Positions 46,665-55,172 of a DNA stretch of 64,000 bases are shown in pieces. Origin of the DNA: Marinilabiliaceae bacterium JC017 (GTDB lineage: Bacteria; Bacteroidota; Bacteroidia; Bacteroidales; Marinilabiliaceae); contig RHGE01000030.1 of assembly GCA_004296775.1 (NCBI GenBank), positions 1-64,000 of the forward strand, given 5' to 3'. The notes beneath the pieces are model-generated. The model was not told the DNA's origin. It ran no database searches and saw only the letters and a list, made by a program, of their open reading frames with translations. Numbering within the stretch: position 1 is the first letter of the stretch; each line of letters starts with the position of its first letter. Both the position numbers and the translations under genes were made by a program.

Positions 46665-48644
46665 ATGATTCAAGAAAATAATTTTGATGTTTTTGTAGAG
46701 CAATTTGCGGATATCAGGATTCTACGATATAAGATAAACGGCTTTGATCAGTTATCTCTGGAAAGGAAGAAACTGCTCTATTATTTGAGCGAAGCAGCTT
46801 TGGCAGGAAGAGATATTCTCTTTGATCAAAACTATAAGCACAATCTTTTAATTAGAGACGTGCTTGAAGCGATTTATTCCCTGGTAAGCACTCGAGAGGA
46901 TGACAAAGATCTTTTGTTGAAACTCGAGACATATATGAAACGCGTCTGGTTCTCCAGTGGCATTCATCACCATTATAGTACCGATAAGTTTATCCCGGAA
47001 TTTTCAGAAACAGATCTCAGGAAATGGCTTATGTGGCTTGATGAAGAAGTAGTAAGAAAATGGTCCTCGCTTCCCACCGGTGAATTCATTGATTTTATAG
47101 TTTCTGAGATTATGGATGCTTCAGTAAATGCTAAGCGTGTGTGTCAGGCGGTTGATGTTGATTTGGTAGCGGCTTCAGCAAATAATTTCTATGAAGGCGT
47201 GACTCAGGATGAAGCGGAATCATTCTATAATGCGAAGAAAGAACAAGATGGTGATGAGCCGGTATCTCATGGTCTAAATACCAGGTTAGTTAAGGAAAAT
47301 GATGTGATTTCTGAACAAACTTATAAGGTAGACGGGAAGTATCATGGAGCTATTAAACGTATCATTTATTGGTTGGATAAATCCCGGGAGGTAGCTGAAA
47401 CGGATCAGCAAAAGCTGGTTATTGATCTGCTGATTAACCATTATACCACCGGTGATTTAAAGAAATTTGATGAATATAGTATTGCCTGGTTAAAAGAGCA
47501 GGAGGCGATGGTAGATTTCATTAATGGCTTCATTGAGGTATATGGGGATCCGTTGGGCATGAAAGGTACCTGGGAAAGTCTGGTGAATGTGCTGGATAAG
47601 CAGGAAACCATCAAGGCAAGATTAGTGAGTGAAAATGCACAGTGGTTTGAAGATCATTCCCCTGTTGCGGAAAACCATAAAAAGAAGAAGGTGCAGGGTG
47701 TTACCATGAAGGTGATCAATGCTGTGATGCTTGGTGGCGATTGTTATCCGGCTACTCCTATTGGGATTAATTTGCCAAATGCTGACTGGATCAGGGAAAA
47801 GCATGGTTCCAAATCAGTAACGTTGAATAATATCACTGAATCCCATCACCTGGCTTCTTTAAAAACCGGACTAATAGAAGAGTTTGCCTGGGATGAAGCG
47901 GAAGTGGCAAAATATAAAAAGCATGGTGCGTTGGCCGATAATCTGCACACCCACCTGCATGAATGTGTGGGGCATGGTAGTGGCAGTATGTTGCCGGGTG
48001 TGAAGATGGAGGATCTGAAAGCATATGGTTCTGTCATAGAAGAGACACGTGCTGATTTATTCGGGCTTTATTTTATGGCGGATGAAAAAATGGTTGAATT
48101 GGGCCTGATACCTTCCCTGGAGGTGGCCGAAGTACAATACAGCTCTTATATCCGTAATGGTTTAATGGTGCAGTTAGCACGAATCAAGAAAGGAGACAAT
48201 ATTGAACAGGCCCATATGCGGAACAGGCAATTGATTTGTAAGTGGGTTTATGAGAAGGGGCAGGAGAAGCATGTTATAGAGCAACGGGAAAGAGATGGTA
48301 AGACCTATTTTGTGGTGACAGACCAGGCTCAGTTGCGCGAACTGTTTGGTGCTTTGTTGAAAGAGGTGCAGCGAATTAAATCGGAAGGCGACTATCTGGC
48401 GGCTCAAAAATTGGTAGAGACTTATGGGGTAGAAGTAGACCGTCCTTTGCATGATGAGGTGCTTGAGAGATATAGCAAATTGGGATTAGCCCCTTATACA
48501 GGCTTTGTAAACCCGGTTTTAGCACCCGTGAGTGATGGAGAAGGAAATATTGTAGATGTAACGGCTAGTTATTCTGAATCATTTACGGATCAGATGTTGA
48601 GGTATTCCCGTGATTACCATCATCTGGAGGCACAACGGGTTTAA
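46665..48644 (+). CDS. Dipeptidyl peptidase III (M49 family)
   Basis: 659-residue zinc peptidase that removes dipeptides from the N-terminus of short peptides. The zinc-binding site is HECVGH at residues 432-437, a variant of the M49 HEXXGH motif (HECLGH in Bacteroides), followed by GSG. The third zinc ligand lies in EETRADLFGLYF around residues 459-460. No signal peptide is seen, so it is cytoplasmic. Length is close to that of Bacteroidota DPP III. It would finish digestion of imported oligopeptides. It precedes the ABC importer by 150 bases that contain a separate promoter motif, so it need not be in that operon. Confidence 0.93.
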   Translation: MIQENNFDVFVEQFADIRILRYKINGFDQLSLERKKLLYYLSEAALAGRDILFDQNYKHNLLIRDVLEAIYSLVSTREDDKDLLLKLETYMKRVWFSSGIHHHYSTDKFIPEFSETDLRKWLMWLDEEVVRKWSSLPTGEFIDFIVSEIMDASVNAKRVCQAVDVDLVAASANNFYEGVTQDEAESFYNAKKEQDGDEPVSHGLNTRLVKENDVISEQTYKVDGKYHGAIKRIIYWLDKSREVAETDQQKLVIDLLINHYTTGDLKKFDEYSIAWLKEQEAMVDFINGFIEVYGDPLGMKGTWESLVNVLDKQETIKARLVSENAQWFEDHSPVAENHKKKKVQGVTMKVINAVMLGGDCYPATPIGINLPNADWIREKHGSKSVTLNNITESHHLASLKTGLIEEFAWDEAEVAKYKKHGALADNLHTHLHECVGHGSGSMLPGVKMEDLKAYGSVIEETRADLFGLYFMADEKMVELGLIPSLEVAEVQYSSYIRNGLMVQLARIKKGDNIEQAHMRNRQLICKWVYEKGQEKHVIEQRERDGKTYFVVTDQAQLRELFGALLKEVQRIKSEGDYLAAQKLVETYGVEVDRPLHDEVLERYSKLGLAPYTGFVNPVLAPVSDGEGNIVDVTASYSESFTDQMLRYSRDYHHLEAQRV

Positions 48645-48668
48645 TAACAATTATTGTTCAATTTTACG

Positions 48669-48676
48669 TAAGTTTG
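48669..48676 (+). promoter_or_regulatory. Candidate -7 element of the ABC importer operon
   Basis: TAAGTTTG matches TAnnTTTG exactly. Predicted transcription would begin near 48682, giving a leader of about 113 bases that folds strongly. The -33 box is not at the canonical distance (a TTG lies only 12 bases upstream). Confidence 0.42.
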
Positions 48677-48769
48677 CGACCTGAAACAGGCGGATTATAA
48701 GGTTAGCCCTTCTATCGTAAGGCTGTGGGGTGATTAATAAGTCGGCAATCTGCCTGTTTTGCCAGGTCG
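48677..48769 (+). promoter_or_regulatory. Strongly paired leader element before the ABC importer
   Basis: Two nested stems: CGACCTG (48677-48683) with CAGGTCG (48763-48769), and AACAGGCGGATT (48685-48696) with AATCTGCCTGTT (48747-48758), the latter 12 pairs including one G-T. The 50-base interior contains a small AGCC/GGCT hairpin and unpaired GGGGTGATTAATAAG. It sits 25-118 bases before the substrate-binding protein start. It does not match cobalamin, TPP, FMN or yybP-ykoY riboswitch consensus sequences I know. A cis-acting RNA controlling metal-chelate uptake is possible; a DNA-level palindrome is the alternative. Confidence 0.45.
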
Positions 48770-48794
48770 TATTTAACTTTCGGGAGAAAATGTA

Positions 48795-49928
48795 ATGATT
48801 CGATACCTATTATCTATTTTTTGTATACTCGTTTGTACATGGTCATGTACACATAAAAAGGCTGTTAAGGATGATAATACCCTTCAGCCCGATTCTGTTT
48901 TTATTCCTGAATATGCCAAAGGATTTTCCATCGAGTACCATAAGGGCTTCAAAGTAGTTAATATTAATGATCCGTGGGGAGATCCTAATAAGGTGGAGAC
49001 CTATTATCTGGCCAAATCAAAAGAGCGGCTGCCTGATATAACAATTGTAGCAAATAGCTTTATCAAGACACCGGTTAAGAAGTGGGTGCCTTTTTCTTCC
49101 ACCATGATAAGTCATGCTGACCGGTTAAATGTCTTAAATACGGTTACCGGGGTAGCCGAGCCTGAATACATCTCCGATCCTTATATCAAAAGGAGGGTGA
49201 GTACTGGTCAGATTCGTAATGTGGGTATGGCGATGTCGCCCGATATTGAAGTTATTTATTATTTGGCACCAGACTTTATTATGGTATCGCCCTTTAAGGA
49301 TAACCATTATGCTACCATGCGACAGGGTAATATTCCTATTGTGACCAACGGAGACTATATGGAGCATTCTCCTTTAGGCCGGGCTGAATGGTTGATTCTG
49401 GTGGGTGCTTTCTTTAATAAAGAGCAGAAAGCGCAGTTGATGTTTAAAGGGATTGAGGCACGTTATAATGAACTGAAAGAGGCCATGTGCAACATGGAAA
49501 AACAGAAATCGGTCTTCACCGGATACCTGTTTCAGGGTATTTGGGACACACCGGCTGGAGAAAGCTATATGGCGCGTTTCTTTAATGATGCCGGGGCGAA
49601 CTACATCTATGCCCATACCAAGGGAACGGGATCTCTGGCCTTGGATTTCGAAACACTTTATGACAAGGCTGCGACTTCTGATTATTGGATATTAATTGTA
49701 AACTATCCGGGTGAATTCTCCTATCAAGCTTTGGCCGAAATGGATCATCGCTATAAGGATTTTGCGGCCTTTAAAAACCGGAAGGTGATTTGTACCAACG
49801 CATCTCATTCGCTCTATTTTGAAAAGGGCTTGCTGGAACCGGAAGTGGTGCTCAATGATCTCATAGCGACTTTATACCCGGAGCTATTTCCGGATTATGA
49901 ACCGGTTTATTTTAACCGTATGCAGTGA
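48795..49928 (+). CDS. ABC transporter substrate-binding lipoprotein (iron-chelate/corrinoid type)
   Basis: 377 residues. Lipoprotein signal with Cys18 (ILVCTWSC). The mature part has the FecB/BtuF-type periplasmic binding fold: GFKVVNINDPW at the start, VNVLNTVTGVAEPEYI, PDIEVIYYLAPDFIMVSP, IPIVTNGDYMEHSPLGRAEWLILVGAFFNKEQKA, and a C-terminal ANYIYAHTKGTGSLALDFETLYDKAATSDYWI segment. It captures iron-siderophore, haem or corrinoid and delivers it to the permease encoded 58 bases downstream. Sequence alone does not separate iron from cobalamin ligands. Confidence 0.9.
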   Translation: MIRYLLSIFCILVCTWSCTHKKAVKDDNTLQPDSVFIPEYAKGFSIEYHKGFKVVNINDPWGDPNKVETYYLAKSKERLPDITIVANSFIKTPVKKWVPFSSTMISHADRLNVLNTVTGVAEPEYISDPYIKRRVSTGQIRNVGMAMSPDIEVIYYLAPDFIMVSPFKDNHYATMRQGNIPIVTNGDYMEHSPLGRAEWLILVGAFFNKEQKAQLMFKGIEARYNELKEAMCNMEKQKSVFTGYLFQGIWDTPAGESYMARFFNDAGANYIYAHTKGTGSLALDFETLYDKAATSDYWILIVNYPGEFSYQALAEMDHRYKDFAAFKNRKVICTNASHSLYFEKGLLEPEVVLNDLIATLYPELFPDYEPVYFNRMQ

Positions 49929-49986
49929 TGAGTGGAAAAGGCAAGGGATGTTTGTCTGGAGATAAGATTATTTTGAAATACATGAA

Positions 49987-51033
49987 ATGATGGGACCGAA
50001 GAGGGTACATATACGTTTTTTGCTATTATTTATCTGTTTAGTTGTTTTATTCTTTTTGAATGTCTGTATCGGGTCTGTCTCTATTCCGTTTGACCAGGTG
50101 GTGCATATCTTAGCCGGAAAGGAAGGCGAACGTGCCTCCTGGGCGCCCATAATCTTAAGCACTCGGTTACCACAAACGATTACGGCCATATTGGCAGGAG
50201 CCGGACTGGCGGTTGGCGGCCTACAGATGCAAACCTTGTTTAGAAACCCCCTGGCAGGTCCTTCTATTTTGGGTATTAGTTCAGGAGCCGGTTTAGGGGT
50301 GGCTATCGTACTTTTATTTGTTGGAAATATCTGGGGGGTAGCGTTGAGTGGTATTGGTGTATTAGGACACATGACGGTGATTGTGGCAGCGCTCCTGGGT
50401 GCCATGGTGGTATTGTTTATCATCCTGCTGCTTTCCAAGAGTCTGAAAGATAATACCATGTTGCTGATTGTGGGTATTATGGTCGGATACGCTGCTTCAG
50501 CTATTGTTGGCATATTAAAATTTTACAGTCGTAAAGAAGATGTGCATGCCTACGTCATTTGGGGCTTGGGTAGTTTCTCCAATGTGTCCTGGGAACATCT
50601 CACCGTGTTTATTCCTGTTATTCTCTTCGGACTGGTATTGAGTTTTCTGCTGATTAAACCTTTGAATGTTTTTATTTTGGGTGAGAATTATGCCGCCAAT
50701 CTGGGGATTAATATTCAACGGGCCCGTTTCTTTATTCTCATCTGTACGGGATTGTTAACGGCCGTGATAACGGCTTTTTGTGGACCTATTGCTTTCCTGG
50801 GACTGGCGGTGCCGCATATCACAAAAGGTATCTTTCGCACTTCCGATCAGAAGAAGTTGATGCCGGCGGTCATATTAACCGGTGCCACGTTGGCGCTCTT
50901 TTGTAATTTAATTGCCCGAATGCCCGGATTTGATGGCGCTTTGCCGATTAATGCCGTGACATCCATTATTGGTGCACCCATTGTTATATCAGTAATTATG
51001 CGACGTCGGAAACTGGTAGGATTTAATGCATAG
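49987..51033 (+). CDS. FecCD-family ABC transporter permease
   Basis: 348 residues with about ten transmembrane helices. FecCD/BtuC markers: STRLPQTITAILAGAGLAVGGLQMQTLFRNPLAGPSILGISSGAGLG (residues about 58-105), VIWGLGSFSNVSWEHL, LGINIQRARFFILICTGLLTAVITAFCGPIAFLGLAVPHI (the coupling-helix region), and INAVTSIIGAPIVISVIMRRR. It forms the homodimeric inner-membrane channel. The ATPase gene starts 3 bases after its stop, so the two are translationally tight. The start may be the second of two adjacent methionines. Confidence 0.93.
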   Translation: MMGPKRVHIRFLLLFICLVVLFFLNVCIGSVSIPFDQVVHILAGKEGERASWAPIILSTRLPQTITAILAGAGLAVGGLQMQTLFRNPLAGPSILGISSGAGLGVAIVLLFVGNIWGVALSGIGVLGHMTVIVAALLGAMVVLFIILLLSKSLKDNTMLLIVGIMVGYAASAIVGILKFYSRKEDVHAYVIWGLGSFSNVSWEHLTVFIPVILFGLVLSFLLIKPLNVFILGENYAANLGINIQRARFFILICTGLLTAVITAFCGPIAFLGLAVPHITKGIFRTSDQKKLMPAVILTGATLALFCNLIARMPGFDGALPINAVTSIIGAPIVISVIMRRRKLVGFNA

Positions 51034-51036
51034 GAA

Positions 51037-52044
51037 ATGGAAGCTTTATTACGAACATATGATTTAGCTGTTGGATACACCGCTCGCAATGGCGGGGTAG
51101 GTTGCCTGCATAAACACATTAACGTGGAGTTGCAGGCGGGTGAGTTTGCCTGTTTGTTAGGGCCTAACGGCGCGGGAAAGTCAACCTTGATTAAAACCCT
51201 TTCGGGCTTCCTGAAGCCTTTGGATGGAGAAGTGATGTTGCTGAGTGAGGCCTTGCCTCAGATGAACGAAAAGAAGCGTGCTAAAACAGTGAGTGTCGTG
51301 CTTACCGAACGAGTGATTATTCCTAATATGACAGTCTTTGAATTAGTGGCCTTGGGACGTACGCCATACACCAATTTCTTTGGGCGTATTACCAGTAAGG
51401 ACCAAGAAAAAGTAAAGCAGGCCATAAAAGATGTGGGACTGGCCCAGTTTGAGCAGCGTCAGTTGATGTATCTGAGCGATGGCGAACGGCAAAAGGCTCT
51501 TATTGCTAAAGCCCTTGTGCAGGATACCCCTTTGATTATCCTCGATGAACCCACCGCCTTTCTTGATTTGCCCAGTCGTATTGAGATTATGCAATTGTTG
51601 CGCAAGCTGGCTAAAGATAAAAAGCGCGGCATCCTGCTTTCGACGCATGACCTGGATTTGGCACTTCAACTCTCCGATAAAATTTGGTTGATGGCTCCGG
51701 GTAAGAACATGGAGGCAGGTATACCCGAGGATTTGGTGCTGGCCGATGGCTTTCGTCGCTTCTTTGAGAAAGAGGGGATTGTGTTTGATAATGATTCAGG
51801 GACGTTTAAAGTAGAAAAAGAACAGCTTAAAACCATCCGTTTGGTCGGTCAGGGCATAGAGTATAAATGGGTCAGCAGGGCGCTTCATCGCACCGGATTT
51901 AAAACCACCCGGGAAGAAGGGGACTATCCGCAAATCGAGGTAGGAGAAGATGGCAATCGGGAATACCTGCTGAAACGAAAGGACGGATCAAAACAGAAGT
52001 TGCGCACCATAGAAGATTTACTCGCCCGAATCAAAGAAGAATAA
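51037..52044 (+). CDS. ABC transporter ATP-binding protein with C-terminal extension
   Basis: 335 residues. Walker A GPNGAGKST at residues 42-50, signature YLSDGERQKALIAKAL near 146-161 (LSDGE instead of LSGGQ), Walker B LIILDEPTAFLDLP near 168-181, and the H-loop LLSTHDLDLAL. The ATPase core ends near residue 250. The last 85 residues (from about VFDNDSGTFKVEKE to LARIKEE) form an extra charged alpha/beta domain not present in enterobacterial BtuD or FepC. It energises the importer encoded immediately upstream. The extension could be a regulatory domain. Confidence 0.92.
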   Translation: MEALLRTYDLAVGYTARNGGVGCLHKHINVELQAGEFACLLGPNGAGKSTLIKTLSGFLKPLDGEVMLLSEALPQMNEKKRAKTVSVVLTERVIIPNMTVFELVALGRTPYTNFFGRITSKDQEKVKQAIKDVGLAQFEQRQLMYLSDGERQKALIAKALVQDTPLIILDEPTAFLDLPSRIEIMQLLRKLAKDKKRGILLSTHDLDLALQLSDKIWLMAPGKNMEAGIPEDLVLADGFRRFFEKEGIVFDNDSGTFKVEKEQLKTIRLVGQGIEYKWVSRALHRTGFKTTREEGDYPQIEVGEDGNREYLLKRKDGSKQKLRTIEDLLARIKEE

Positions 52045-52048
52045 ACTC

Positions 52049-52174
52049 TTCCCTGCTAACTGTTCCTTGTTAACTGCTAACTGTTCCCTGTTTACTGTTC
52101 CCTGTTTACTGTTCCCTGTTTACTGTTCCCTGTTCATTGTTCCCTGTTCATTGTTCCCTGCTGCCTGAAAACTG
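52049..52174. repeat. Heptanucleotide repeat array, 18 units
   Basis: From 52049 to 52174 the sequence divides without gaps into 18 heptamers, almost all ending in CTG, TTG or ATTG. The most common units alternate: TTCCCTG with TTTACTG, TTCATTG or CTAACTG. The array begins four bases after the ABC ATPase stop and ends 16 bases before the htpG operator-like palindrome. Such short-period arrays expand and contract by slippage and may differ between strains. No protein is encoded. Confidence 0.85.
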
Positions 52175-52189
52175 CCAAATATGACATGC

Positions 52190-52243
52190 TTTCCTGTCAT
52201 CTCTGACTGTTTGACAGGAAAACATTCTTGGCATAGCCTTTGA
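52190..52243 (+). promoter_or_regulatory. htpG control region: 10-bp inverted repeat and promoter motifs
   Basis: TTTCCTGTCA (52190-52199) and TGACAGGAAA (52212-52221) are exact inverted copies 12 bases apart. The right arm overlaps a possible -33 TTTG (52210-52213), which is 21 bases before an AGCCTTTG -7-like box (52235-52242). The same stretch contains TTGGCATAGCCTTTGA, which fits the sigma-54 -24/-12 pattern except for A in place of the final C. Either promoter type would start near 52250, about 45 bases before htpG. The palindrome is a likely stress-regulator operator. Confidence 0.5.
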
Positions 52244-52297
52244 AAAGCAATCAGAGTTATTTATTGAATTGTTTAATCAAAAAAAATACAGGGAACT

Positions 52298-54346
52298 ATG
52301 CAAAAAGGACATATTGGGGTTACTACAGAGAACATTTTTCCCATTATCAAAAAGTACCTTTATAGCGATCACGAAATATTCTTGCGTGAGTTGGTGTCCA
52401 ACGCTGTGGATGCTTCACAGAAACTGAAAACACTGTCTTCAGTAGGCGAATTCAAAGGCGAATTGGGCGACCTGACAGTTCAGGTAAAACTTGACAAAAA
52501 AACCATCACCATTTCCGACCGTGGAGTGGGTATGACTGCTGAGGAAATTGACAAATACCTGAATCAGGTTGCTTTTTCCGGAGCCACTGAATTCCTTGAA
52601 AAGTATAAAACCGATGCGAAGGCCATTATTGGTCACTTTGGTTTAGGATTCTATTCCTCTTTCATGGTGTCTAAAAAGGTTGAGGTTATCACTAAATCTT
52701 TCAAAGAAGATGCACAGGCTGTTAAATGGGTTTGTGATGGTAGTCCTGAATACACCTTGGAAGAAGTGGAGAAGGCAGAGCGCGGAACGGATATCGTACT
52801 TCACATTGATGATGAAAACAAACAATTTCTGGAAAAGGCGGAAATTGATAAGTTGCTGAAAAAGTATTGCCGCTTCTTGCCTGTTGAAATTGCTTTTGGT
52901 AAAGATACCGAATGGAAAGATGGTAAAGAGGTGGAGTTGGACACAGACAAGATCATTAATGTGACCAAGCCACTTTGGACGCGTACCCCTTCTGAGTTGA
53001 AAGATGAAGATTACGCTTCTTTCTACCGTGAATTGTATCCAATGGCCGACGAACCATTGTTTCATATTCACCTGAATGTGGACTATCCGTTCAACCTGAC
53101 CGGGGTGCTTTATTTCCCCAAGCTGAAAAATAATGTGGAGGTTCAGAAGAATAAAATTCAGTTGTACTGTAACCAGGTTTATGTGACCGATTCAGTAGAA
53201 GGTATTGTACCTGAATTCCTGACTTTGCTGCATGGGGTGATTGACTCACCGGATATTCCGTTGAATGTATCTCGTTCATATCTTCAAAGTGACAGCAATG
53301 TGAAGAAGATTTCCAAATACATCACTAAGAAAGTAGCTGATCGTTTGGAAGAGATCTTCAAGAAAGACAGAAAGACTTTTGAAGAGAAATGGGATGACCT
53401 GAAGATTTTCATTGAGTATGGTATGTTGACGGAAGAGAAATTTTATGACCGTGCGACCAAATTCTCTTTATTGAAAAACACCGAAGGTAAATGCTTCACT
53501 CTTGACGAGTATAAAGACATTATTAAGGGGAACCAAACGGATAAAGATAAGCAATTGGTTTATCTGTATACCACTGATATGTTAGCTCAGCATAGCTTCA
53601 TTGAAGCAGCTAAAAGCAAAGGATATGATGTGTTGGCCATGGAAGGACAGTTGGATACCCATTTGCTGAATCACCTGGAACAGAAGTTTGAAAAATCTCG
53701 TTTTGTGCGGGTAGACAGTGATGTGGTTGAGAAACTTATTCCCCAGGAAAACCATGTAGATTTGAAGTTGACCCCTGCACAAAAAGAGGATCTTACTTCT
53801 ATCTTTAGTTCTCAGATTCCTCAGATGGAGAAAACCAACTTTATTGTTTCCTTTGAGGCAATGGGTGAGAATGAAACACCGGTGATGATCACTCAGCAGG
53901 AGTTTATGCGTCGTATGAAAGAGATGAGTGCGATGCAGGGTGGTGGCATGATGTTCTATGGTGAGATGCCTGATAGCTACAACCTGGTGGTGAACGGAAA
54001 TCACCCATTGGTACAGCGTATTGTTACAGACGAAGAGGCAAGCGTAGGTGAAAAAGTGAGCACCCTAAGGGGAAAAGTTGAAAGCTTGAATGGTCGTAAA
54101 GCTGAACTTGATAAAGCCAAAGAAGGCAAAAAAGAGGAAGAAGTAACGCAAGCCGAAAAAGACGAAATGGCTGATGTGGACAAGAAGATCGAGGCATTGA
54201 ATGAGAAGATGAAAGAAGAGCTTTCTACTTTTGCTTCCGGAAATAAACTGGTTTCTCAATTGATTGACCTGGCCTTGTTGTCCAACAACATGTTGAAAGG
54301 TGAAGCATTGACTAAGTTTGTAAAACGAAGCATTGACTTGATATAA
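52298..54346 (+). CDS. htpG: Molecular chaperone HtpG (Hsp90)
   Basis: 682-residue cytoplasmic dimeric chaperone driven by ATP. The GHKL ATPase domain shows YSDHEIFLRELVSNAVDASQKL, ISDRGVGMTAEEI and IGHFGLGFYSSFMVSKKVEV in the first 125 residues. The middle domain includes LYFPKLKNN, LYCNQVYVTDSVEGIVPEFLTLLHGVIDSPDIPLNVSRSYLQ with the ATP-contacting arginine. The C-terminal dimer region has a charged Glu/Lys-rich linker (about residues 600-640). It is larger than E. coli HtpG (about 624) as is usual in Bacteroidota. It is monocistronic with a terminator 25 bases after its stop. Confidence 0.96.
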   Translation: MQKGHIGVTTENIFPIIKKYLYSDHEIFLRELVSNAVDASQKLKTLSSVGEFKGELGDLTVQVKLDKKTITISDRGVGMTAEEIDKYLNQVAFSGATEFLEKYKTDAKAIIGHFGLGFYSSFMVSKKVEVITKSFKEDAQAVKWVCDGSPEYTLEEVEKAERGTDIVLHIDDENKQFLEKAEIDKLLKKYCRFLPVEIAFGKDTEWKDGKEVELDTDKIINVTKPLWTRTPSELKDEDYASFYRELYPMADEPLFHIHLNVDYPFNLTGVLYFPKLKNNVEVQKNKIQLYCNQVYVTDSVEGIVPEFLTLLHGVIDSPDIPLNVSRSYLQSDSNVKKISKYITKKVADRLEEIFKKDRKTFEEKWDDLKIFIEYGMLTEEKFYDRATKFSLLKNTEGKCFTLDEYKDIIKGNQTDKDKQLVYLYTTDMLAQHSFIEAAKSKGYDVLAMEGQLDTHLLNHLEQKFEKSRFVRVDSDVVEKLIPQENHVDLKLTPAQKEDLTSIFSSQIPQMEKTNFIVSFEAMGENETPVMITQQEFMRRMKEMSAMQGGGMMFYGEMPDSYNLVVNGNHPLVQRIVTDEEASVGEKVSTLRGKVESLNGRKAELDKAKEGKKEEEVTQAEKDEMADVDKKIEALNEKMKEELSTFASGNKLVSQLIDLALLSNNMLKGEALTKFVKRSIDLI

Positions 54347-54370
54347 TAATACAAGATTGCAGATTTTTTG

Positions 54371-54397
54371 AAAGGCCCTGATTTCAGGGCCTTTTTT
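54371..54397 (+). terminator. Intrinsic terminator of htpG
   Basis: AAAGGCCCTGA pairs with TCAGGGCCTTT around a short TT loop, followed by TTTT. Confidence 0.9.
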
Positions 54398-55172
54398 GTT
54401 TTTCCGTTGCACAAAAAAGTAGGGATAATCTCTCAATTGGATAAGATGAAGTTGGGTAGTTTTTTATTAATTGATGGAAATAAGACCTGAATCCAGAGGA
54501 ATAGCTTTGTGATTAACCTACGGATGGTCTCTGTAATTAAAAAAAGGCAGGTATGGCTTCTTGGTTGTATTTTGTTTCTTATGCCGATCACTATGTCGAT
54601 AATGGCAGCACCCTGTCCTTTATGCCGGTTATTCTGTCGTCAGTGACGTGAAACCAAAAGTTGCATGGGTCAGTATGTCGTCAATGGCAGTACCTTTTCC
54701 TTTATGCCGGCTATTCTGTCGTCAATGACGAGAAACAAAAAGTAATCCGGGTCAGCTTGTCGTCAATGGCAGCTATCTAGTCAATGTGCCGGAGGATGTG
54801 TCGTCAGTGGTAGTTATCCAATTTCTATACCGGGTCGCATCATTCGGGAGTGTTATCTCTTTTAAAGCTGAATGTATTTTTTCCTGCCATCAACTTAATG
54901 GTGGAAATACATTGAGAAACTATAAATCATGATGGTGGAGTAATGACGGGGCAAAAGTTATAGCCTGGTCATGGTGTTTTTTGGGGAAATGACCAACATC
55001 TTTATGCTAAACATCGTGTTCTGTTAACGAAGGATGAGGTGATTTCTGCAATATTTGGAAAAAAGATTAATGAGTGGAGCAGGGTAGGAATGGACCTAAA
55101 TGTTTGGTAACTGTCGGCTTATTTGTTAATTTCATTACCGTGATTTCAAATTTAACCCATAACCATTGAAAT
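54398..55172. other. Gene-free region with a 41-bp tandem array
   Basis: No protein gene is seen between the htpG terminator and the gene at 55173. The central third is a tandem array (54552-54838). The rest is AT-rich with no strong hairpin. The promoter of the DUF6261-like gene is probably within the last 90 bases; TTTG near 55101 followed by TAATTTCA is the best but weak candidate. Confidence 0.5.
54552..54838. repeat. 41-bp tandem repeat array, 7 units, 82-bp higher-order period
   Basis: Units begin at 54552, 54593, 54634, 54675, 54716, 54757 and 54798, each exactly 41 bases. Six of them start NTGTCGTCARTG or a one-base or two-base variant. Units 2 and 4 end in TTTATGCCGG(T/C)TATT, while 3 and 5 end in GGGTCAG(T/C), so adjacent units pair into an 82-base repeat. 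The first unit and the last two are more diverged, as expected at array ends. The period is not a multiple of three and no frame stays open, so it is non-coding. Confidence 0.88.

Noticed and set aside
48645-48794. Cobalamin riboswitch before the ABC importer
   Set aside because: The leader is only about 113 bases and lacks the B12-box (GCCACTG / AGCCAGGAGACC-type) sequences. The paired leader is kept as an unclassified element.
52049-52174. CRISPR or coding repeat
   Set aside because: The period is seven bases with no spacers, and no open frame continues through it.
52228-52243. Firm sigma-54 promoter for htpG
   Set aside because: The -12 element ends in GA rather than GC, and a primary-sigma promoter fits the same bases. 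Kept only as an alternative.
54552-54838. CRISPR array
   Set aside because: Units are contiguous 41-base tandem copies with no unique spacers, and no cas gene is in the window.
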